A stretch of 64,000 bases of DNA from Meandrina meandrites (taxonomy: Eukaryota > Cnidaria > Anthozoa > Scleractinia > Meandrinidae): NCBI GenBank assembly GCA_963693305.1, contig OY855913.1:21851114-21915113 (forward strand). Direction: 5' to 3'. The notes beneath the pieces were generated by a model that had not been told where the DNA came from, ran no database searches, and saw nothing but the letters and a program-made list of their open reading frames with translations. Positions within the stretch are counted from its first letter, which is position 1, and the number at the start of each line of letters is the position of its first letter. Of this stretch, positions 57,795-64,000 are shown piece after piece. The position numbers and the translations under genes are program-made.

Positions 57795-57858
57795 AGCATG
57801 CGGAGTGCCGCAGTGGAAGCGTTCTGGGTTCACAAAGGTTAAAAGCTCGCTCTGCTAA
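57795..57858 (+). pseudogene. initiator tRNA-Met pseudogene
   Basis: AGTGCCGCAGTGGAAGCG and CTCGCTCTGCTA ends are recognisable. The anticodon loop has changed and about 8 nt are lost. Confidence 0.8.
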
Positions 57859-58089
57859 TATATTTTTCGTTTAATCGCTGTGATATTCTATAAATGGCAC
57901 TATTGATAACTAAGGCTTTTAAGATTCCGCCGAAGATCCTGACAACAGGCAATTACCTCTTTCTTTTTTATGTCGAAGTAATATGAAATGATTATCAGAC
58001 AACAATATGGAAGCTCTATGTAATGAAGGCGCCATTTTTGAGAGCTATCCTAATGAAATGTTTTAAAATAGTTGAGGATTCCACATGTG

Positions 58090-58161
58090 AGCAGAGTGGC
58101 GCAGTGGAAGCGTGCTGGGCCCATAACCCAGAGGTCCGAGGATCAAAACCTCGCTCTGCTA
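58090..58161 (+). tRNA. tRNA-iMet-CAT: initiator tRNA-Met (CAT)
   Basis: 72 nt. Acceptor AGCAGAG pairs fully with CTCTGCT, giving the A1:U72 pair, then A73. The anticodon stem has three G:C pairs (GGG/CCC) around loop CCCATAA. The T loop is ATCAAAA instead of TTCGAAT. All are hallmarks of eukaryotic initiator tRNA. No intron. Confidence 0.97.
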
Positions 58162-58368
58162 ATAATTTTGCTTGTTATTCTTTTTGTAGCTGTGTTTTAT
58201 TCACAAGTAAGAATTCTACAGAAGACTCTGACTACAGACAATTTACCTCTTTCCTTCTTGCGTTAAAATGACAGAAAAAGAGATATTTAGACAAAACAAA
58301 GAAACTTGTTGTTATGCAAGCTCCATTTTTGAGAGCCATAAAGAAACACTTCACGACGTCATGCGTAA

Positions 58369-58406
58369 ACAGGGTGGCGAAGTGGAAACGTGCTGTGCCA
58401 TAACCC
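58369..58406 (+). pseudogene. 5' half of initiator tRNA-Met, copy 1
   Basis: ACAGGGTGGCGAAGTGGAAA through CCATAACCC; nothing of the 3' half remains. Lies about 208 bp downstream of the complete gene. Confidence 0.8.
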
Positions 58407-59012
58407 TTCTTTTGTTTTTTGTGTGTTTTTGCTAGTTGAACTGCTGAAAAAGTTTTTTTTACTTTTTTCCCACTTATCAAAACTGCAAGCAAAATAAAAG
58501 CAGCAACTGGCGCCAAGCGTGAGAAACGCGCGCAATTAAAATGGCGATTGGCTCTGACTTCTGATTGGTTAAAAAAGAGCACGTTTGTTGTGATTGGTTG
58601 AAAAGGAAAATCAATCACAATCGTGCAATTAAATTTGCTAACGAAAACAAATATAGGCATTGTTTATTTTGCAAACATTGCCATTGTTATAAAAAATAAA
58701 CTAATCAGATTGGCGATCACATGTACTTTCCCGTATGAATCTTGGAATGAGATTATGACGTCGGTGTGTACCGTGTGTGAAATTTTCTAACTTTTCTCTG
58801 GCAAATACTCGCCTAAATTACGAAGATTTTAAAAGGTTGTGGAGGTTTACAGGCTCCTAACACCTGTGATCCGGTACAGTTTTAATCAAAGTTACATAAC
58901 GGTAAATTTCCAATATGTGAAATAAAATATGTTATTTGTTTGCTCCTTAGCTTCCACCATAATTTAAATCACTAAATTACTTACGATGTAAAATAGAGAA
59001 GTAAAAGTTTAA

Positions 59013-59094
59013 CGTAGTAGGCAGGATTCGAACCTGCGCGGGGAGACCCCAATGGATTTCTTGTCCATCGCCTTAACCACTCGGCCACGACTAC
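59013..59094 (-). tRNA. tRNA-Ser variant with AGA anticodon and A33, probably defective
   Basis: Same body as the array's tRNA-Ser, but the anticodon loop is CAAGAAA instead of CTTGAAA. This reads AGA at 34-36 but loses the invariant U33. A C-U mismatch also appears in the acceptor stem. Likely a pseudogene. Confidence 0.75.
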
Positions 59095-59466
59095 CTTGCT
59101 TTGTCAGAGTGAGTTACGAAGAGTTACGTTAATAGCGCATCAAGAAGAACATAGTGTGATGCAAAAACTGCTTTAAGCTAGACGAAAACACTGAGTGTGA
59201 ACCAGTGAAAGCGTACCTGTTTTGCTTGAGTTATTGTATTGTTTTAAATTTAGGACTGCGATGTCGCAATATTATGTTGTTGTACGTCAGCAAATTAGAA
59301 ACTAAAGTCCCCGTACATCCTCATTTAGACTGCTTTGTTTCTCCCGTTTTTTCGTTGAAATACGAAATGATTACATTTAGACAAGATGGAACAAATGAAT
59401 TCCTGTTATGTTAGTGCGTTATAAACAGCAACAGATAGCTTAGAAAGCAGTGAAGTCTTACTCGTC

Positions 59467-59538
59467 AGCAGAGTGGCGCAGTGGAAGCGTGCTGGGCCCA
59501 TAACCCAGAGGTCCGAGGATCAAAACCTCGCTCTGCTA
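59467..59538 (+). tRNA. tRNA-iMet-CAT: initiator tRNA-Met (CAT)
   Basis: Identical by eye to the copy at 58090-58161. Confidence 0.97.
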
Positions 59539-59759
59539 TACAACACAAATTTTGTTCGTTTTGCCTTTTTGTCGCTGTGCTTTTTTTACAAGTGAGACAA
59601 GTAATTCTACAGAAGATCCTAACTATGGACAATTTACCTCTTTCTTTCTTGCGTTAAAATAACCAAAAAAAGAGATTTTTAGACAAGTCAAAGAAATTTC
59701 TTGATATGTAAGCGCCATTTTCGAGAGCTATAAAAAAAACTTAAAAACATCATTCGTAA

Positions 59760-59804
59760 ACAGAGTGACAAAGTGGAAGCGTGCCGGGTCATAAGTTATA
59801 ACCC
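59760..59804 (+). pseudogene. 5' half of initiator tRNA-Met, copy 2
   Basis: ACAGAGTGACAAAGTGGAAG with a small insertion in the anticodon loop, ending TAACCCC. Confidence 0.75.
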
Positions 59805-60079
59805 CTCTATTGTTTTTTGTTTGTGTTTTTTTTGCTAGTTGAACTGCTGACAAAGTTTCTTTTTTTACTTTTTTCCCACTTATCAGAACTACAGGCAAAA
59901 TAAAAGCAGCAACTGGGACCAAGCGCGAGTAACGCGCGCCATTAAAATCTCGATTGGCTTTGACTTTACTTCTGATTGGTTGAAAAAATAGAGCACGTTT
60001 GTTGTGATTGGTGGAAACGATTTCCCTTGAAGGTTCGAGTTATCGCGATTCAACTGTAGAGATCGAAGTAAAAGATTAA

Positions 60080-60161
60080 CGTAGTCGGCAGGATTCGAAC
60101 CTGCGCGGGGAGACCCCAATGGATTTCAAGTCCATCGCCTTAACCACTCGGCCACGACTAC
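60080..60161 (-). tRNA. tRNA-Ser-TGA: tRNA-Ser (TGA)
   Basis: 82 nt. Acceptor GTAGTCG/CGACTAC with G73, D arm GCCGAGTGGTTAAGGC, anticodon stem ATGGA/TCCAT with loop CTTGAAA, long variable arm GGGGTCTCCCC, T loop TTCGAAT. Decodes UCA. Confidence 0.97.
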
Positions 60162-60420
60162 CTTGTTACATGAACCCTGCGTGAAAGGAACATAAGATTA
60201 GGACTGTGATGTCGCAATATTAATGTTGTCGTACGTCAGCAAATAAGAAACTAAAGCCCCGTACATCCTCACTTAGACTGCTTTGGTTTTATCCCCCTTT
60301 TTTTCGTTGAAATTCATGAAATGATTGTATTTAGACAAGATGGAACAAATGAATTCATATAATGTTAGTGCGTTATAAACAGCAACAGATAGCTTAGAAA
60401 GCAGTGAATTCTTAATCGTC

Positions 60421-60492
60421 AGCAGAGTGGCGCAGTGGAAGCGTGCTGGGCCCATAACCCAGAGGTCCGAGGATCAAAACCTCGCTCTGCTA
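60421..60492 (+). tRNA. tRNA-iMet-CAT: initiator tRNA-Met (CAT)
   Basis: Identical by eye to the other intact copies. A T6 run (possible Pol III terminator) follows within 10 nt. Confidence 0.97.
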
Positions 60493-60911
60493 GCAGTTTT
60501 TTAATTTGAAATTAGAAGTGTCTGACGATTTTTTTTTTTACTTCTTACTGTATTTCCCGGAATAACAAAATAATGTTAGTTAGGAAAGGGTTCAATTTGA
60601 CCTCAATAAGACCAGAAATTAAAAAAGCAGTGCAACTGGGTAATCGCGCCAGATTTTCAAGGCAGTAATGCTCCTTACTGGTTGAAAATACTAAAACGCA
60701 AAAAGAAGCAAAACCAAACGAGAAACCACATGCAATTACTTTCTACAATGAATCGAAATTTTTTTAAGTAGTCAAGAGAGTACTCTCTTGATACAGTAAA
60801 TAAACTTGAACATACCCATCTTCATAAACCAATCAAGCCATGAGATAAACGATTAATTTTTTTAATGTGTGTAAAAATATGTGATTGAAAAGATAAAAAC
60901 TACGTCTTCAA

Positions 60912-60993
60912 TGTAGTCGGCAGGATTCAAACCTGCGCGAGGAGACCCCAATGGATTTCAAGTCCATCGCCTTAACCACTCGGCCACGACTAC
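60912..60993 (-). tRNA. tRNA-Ser-TGA: tRNA-Ser (TGA), slightly diverged
   Basis: Anticodon arm intact. Differences: discriminator A, T loop TTTGAAT, one change in the variable arm. Function uncertain. Confidence 0.85.
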
Positions 60994-61105
60994 TTTGATA
61001 GTGTATAACCTAGTTAAAATGCAAAAGAGACGTTCAGGAAGAGTTTTTCCAAAACGATTTTAATGAGCTTCACTCGGAGTATATGTTGATTAACCATCAA
61101 CAGCA

Positions 61106-61177
61106 AGCAGAGTTGCGCAGTGGAAGCGTGCTGGGCCCGTAACCCAGAGGTCCGAGGATCAAAACCTCGCTCTGCTA
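61106..61177 (+). tRNA. initiator-type tRNA with CGT anticodon
   Basis: Initiator body and stems kept, but the loop is CCCGTAA (anticodon CGT instead of CAT) and there is a G-to-T change in AGTTGCGCAG at the acceptor/D-arm junction. Either a pseudogene or a variant that would pair with ACG. Confidence 0.85.
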
Positions 61178-61652
61178 TTAATTGTGTTTTTTTAGTAACA
61201 GAACTATACCCGAGAAATCTTTTACTTTTTTGTTGTTGTTTTTTCTTTCTGTCAATCACAACTAGAAGGAAAAGTATATAACATGCGCTATTGATGTTTT
61301 TGACCTATAGAAATGTTTGTAGATAGAAGGAAATTTCATTTCTTATTAATACCAATCATAATTGAAAGCGAAGGCATGCAACCTGAACAGTTACTTGCCG
61401 TGCATTTTAAACTTTTTTTGTGCCAAGCACTTCCTTTCAAGACAAAAAATGTTAAAGATGTCGACCAGGCCTATCGGCTCGTAGAACCCTTCGATCAGGT
61501 TCGAAAGTACTGTGCTGCGTTACATGTAAATTGGCAATGTACATCGTAAATTTTCCTTTTTGTATGTTAAACATATATGGGTATTTGTTTTTGCTGAAGA
61601 TTTTATGATTTAAATCACTGACAATTAAGAACAAAACAAGGCATCGATTCAA

Positions 61653-61734
61653 CGTAGTCGGCAGGATTCGAACCTGCGCGGGGAGACCCCAATGGATTTC
61701 AAGTCCATCGCCTTAACCACTCGGCCACGACTAC
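61653..61734 (-). tRNA. tRNA-Ser-TGA: tRNA-Ser (TGA)
   Basis: Identical by eye to 60080-60161. Starts 111 bp head-to-head from the next initiator gene. Confidence 0.97.
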
Positions 61735-61845
61735 CTTGATAGTATATAAGCCAGCCAAAGCGCAAAGAGGCGTTCAGGAAGAGTTTTTCCGAAACAATTT
61801 TAATGAACTTCACTCGGAGTATATGTTGATTAACCATCAGCAGCA

Positions 61846-61917
61846 AGCAGAGTGGCGCAGTGGAAGCGTGCTGGGCCCATAACCCAGAGGTCCGAGGATC
61901 AAAACCTCGCTCTGCTA
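61846..61917 (+). tRNA. tRNA-iMet-CAT: initiator tRNA-Met (CAT)
   Basis: Intact copy; T8 follows within 12 nt. Confidence 0.97.
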
Positions 61918-62301
61918 GCAGTTTTTTTTATTTGAAATTACAAGTGTCTGACGACTTTTTTTTACTTCTTACTGTATTTCCCGGAATAAAAAAATAATGT
62001 TAGTTAGGAAGGGGGTCAATTTGACCTCAATAAGACCAGAAATTAAAAAAAAGCAGTGCAACTGGGCAAGCGCGCCAGATTTCCTTCTCCTTATATACTG
62101 GTTGAAAATACTACAACGCAAAAAGAGGCAAAACCAAATGAAAATCACATGTAATTACTTTCTACAATGAATCGAATTTTTTAAGTACAGTCAAGAGAGT
62201 ACTCTCTCGGTACAGTACATGAACTTGAATATACCCATCTTCATAAACCAATCAGATAAACGGTCAATGTGTGATTGAAAAGATAAAAACTACGTCTTCA
62301 A

Positions 62302-62383
62302 CGTAGTCGGCAAGATTCGAACCTGCGCGGGGAGACCCCAATGGATTTCAAGTCCATCGCCTTAACCACTCGGCCACGACTAC
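62302..62383 (-). tRNA. tRNA-Ser-TGA: tRNA-Ser (TGA)
   Basis: One change in the T stem turns a G:C into a G:U pair; otherwise intact. Confidence 0.94.
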
Positions 62384-62495
62384 CTTGATAGTATATTACC
62401 CAGCCAAAGCGCAAAAGAAGCGTACAGGAAGAGTTTTTCCGAAACAATTTGAACGAGCTTCACTCGGAGTATATGTTGATTAACGATCAGCAGCA

Positions 62496-62567
62496 AGCAG
62501 AGTGGCGCAGTGGAAGCGTGCTGGGCCCATAACCCAGAGGTCCGAGGATCAAAACCTCGCTCTGCTA
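62496..62567 (+). tRNA. tRNA-iMet-CAT: initiator tRNA-Met (CAT)
   Basis: Intact copy, 112 bp head-to-head from the tRNA-Ser at 62302-62383. Confidence 0.97.
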
Positions 62568-62740
62568 TAATAAATTTTGTTCGTTTTTCTCTTTGTCACT
62601 GTGTTAAATTCACAAGTGAGACAAGTAATTCTACAGAAGATCCTGACTACGGACAATTTACCTCTTTCCTTCTTGCGTTAAAATGACAAAAAAAGAAACT
62701 TGTTGTTAAATGCAAGCGCCATTTTCGAGAGCTATGAAAA

Positions 62741-62778
62741 ACAGAGTGGCGAAGTGGAAGTGTGTTGGGCCATAACCC
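62741..62778 (+). pseudogene. 5' half of initiator tRNA-Met, copy 3
   Basis: ACAGAGTGGCGAAGTGGAAG then CCATAACCC followed by TTTT; one C lost from the anticodon loop. A-box sequence retained, no B box. Confidence 0.82.
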
Positions 62779-63237
62779 TTTTATTGTTTTTCTTTGTGTG
62801 TTTTTGCTAGTAGAACTGCTGACAAAGGTTTTTTTTTTCTTTTTTTCCTACTTATCAAAACTGCAATCAAAAGAAAAGCAGCAACTGGCGCCGAGCGCGA
62901 GTAACGCGCGCCATTAAAATCGCGATTGGCTTTAACTTCTGATTGGTTGAAAAAACAGAGCACGTTTGTTGTGATTGGCTCAAACGGAATATCAATCACA
63001 AACGTACAATTAATTACTTTAGCCAATGAAAACAAATATAAGTATTGTTTATTTTTAAAACATTACAATTGTTATAAAAAATAAACTAATCAAATTGGCG
63101 ATCACATGTACTTTTCCGTATGGTAAAAGAATCTTGGATTGAGATTCTGACGTCAGTGTGTTCCGTGTGTGAAATTTTCTCACTTTTCTCTGGCCAAAAA
63201 ATTACTCACGATGTAAAATAGAGAAGTGAAAGTTTAA

Positions 63238-63319
63238 CGTAGTCGGCAGGATTCGAACCTGCGCGGGGAGACCCCAATGGATTTCAAGTCCATCGCCTTA
63301 ACCACTCGGCCACGACTAC
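63238..63319 (-). tRNA. tRNA-Ser-TGA: tRNA-Ser (TGA)
   Basis: Identical by eye to 60080-60161. Confidence 0.97.
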
Positions 63320-63430
63320 CTTGATAGTATATAAGCCAGCCAAAGCGCAAAGAGGCGTTCAGGAAGAGTTTTTCCGAAACAATTTTAATGAACTTCACTC
63401 GGAGTATATGTTGATTAACGATCAGCAGCA

Positions 63431-63501
63431 AGCAGAGTGACGCAGTGGAAGCGTGCTGTCCCATAACCCAGAGGTCCGAGGATCAAAACCTCGCTCTGCT
63501 A
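63431..63501 (+). pseudogene. initiator tRNA-Met pseudogene
   Basis: The anticodon stem GGG run is reduced to GT (GCTGTCCCATAACCC), which destroys the G:C pairs; one further change lies in the D arm. 71 nt. Ends otherwise intact. Confidence 0.85.
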
Positions 63502-63650
63502 TAATAAATTTTGTTCGTTTTTCTTTTTGTCACTGTGTTTAATTCACAAGTGAGACAAGTAATTCTACAGAAGGTCCTGACTACGGACAATTTACCTCTT
63601 TCTTTCTTGCGTTAAAATGACAAAAAAAGAAACTTGAAAAACTATGAAAA

Positions 63651-63688
63651 ACAGAGTGGCGAAGTGGAAGCGTGTTGGGCCATAACCC
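63651..63688 (+). pseudogene. 5' half of initiator tRNA-Met, copy 4
   Basis: Almost the same as copy 3, 150 bp downstream of the decayed full gene, and again followed by TTTT. Confidence 0.82.
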
Positions 63689-64000
63689 TTTTATTGTTTT
63701 TCTTTGGATGTTTTTGCTAGTAGAACTGCTGACAAAGGTTTTTTTTACTTTTTTCCTACTGATCAAAACTGCAATCAAAAGAATAGCAGCAACTGGCGCC
63801 GAGCGCGAGTAACGCGCGCCATTAAAATCGCGATTGGCTTTAACTTCTGATTGGTTGAAAAAAAGAGCACGTTTGTTGTGATTGGCTCAAATGGAATACC
63901 AATCACAAACGTACAATTAATTACTTTAGCCAATGGAAACAAATATAAGTATTATTTATTTTGAAAACATTACCATTGTTATAAAGAATAAACTAATCAG

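Larger units (their letters stand above)
57392..64000. repeat. tandem array of tRNA-Ser / tRNA-iMet units
   Basis: Seven Ser-iMet pairs, Ser on minus and iMet on plus, with shared flanks. The spacer around AATTCTACAGAAGATCCTGA, TTACCTCTTTC and CGCGCGCCATTAAAAT...GATTGGTT recurs in units 1, 2, 6 and 7. Another spacer (GTGTCTGACGA ... CCCGGAATAA) follows units 3 and 5. The array continues past the window end. Confidence 0.92.

Overview
Eukaryotic (metazoan) genomic DNA with intron-rich genes, about 60% A+T by eye, and a very dense load of small transposons. The protein families, the mixture of Penelope, CR1/L2-like LINE, hAT, Harbinger, pogo and TTAA-type elements, and the intron/exon style fit a cnidarian, most likely an anthozoan (coral or sea anemone). 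That assignment is inference; nothing here names a species.

Layout. 1-9.3 kb is a transposon graveyard: a plus-strand Penelope-like (PLE) 3' end (1-380) followed by two hammerhead-like motifs, and a minus-strand PLE split by a 1.3-kb terminal-inverted-repeat element, plus several foldbacks. 9.37-13.97 kb (+) is a four-exon monocarboxylate-transporter-like (MCT/SLC16) gene with a 0.55-kb tetranucleotide array in intron 1. 15.7-16.2 kb is a TA-flanked MITE. 17.8-20.3 kb (-) is a 5'-truncated LINE with an unbroken 802-codon endonuclease/reverse-transcriptase frame. 25.3-31.3 kb (+) is an eight-exon RING-between-RING E3 ubiquitin ligase of the RNF144 type. 35.36-37.12 kb is a TTAA-flanked element carrying a broken THAP zinc finger (Kolobok-like). 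37.66-51.38 kb (-) is a sixteen-exon gene for a DEK chromatin protein; its introns hold a hAT element with a BED-finger exon, a tRNA-derived SINE, MITEs and a four-deep nest of insertions. 53.58-56.36 kb (+) holds the first two exons of a secreted protein with a laminin N-terminal domain; later exons are not in view. 57.4-63.7 kb is a tandem array of head-to-head tRNA-Ser(UGA) (-) / initiator tRNA-Met (+) pairs with several decayed members and repeated 5' tRNA-half relics.

How it works together: the protein genes (membrane transport, ubiquitin ligation, chromatin, extracellular matrix) share no obvious pathway. The unifying theme is mobile DNA. Most intronic and intergenic structure can be explained by recognisable elements with terminal inverted repeats and target-site duplications that can be read directly. 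Exon boundaries were placed by eye from GT/AG sites, phase continuity and family alignment from memory; no search was run.
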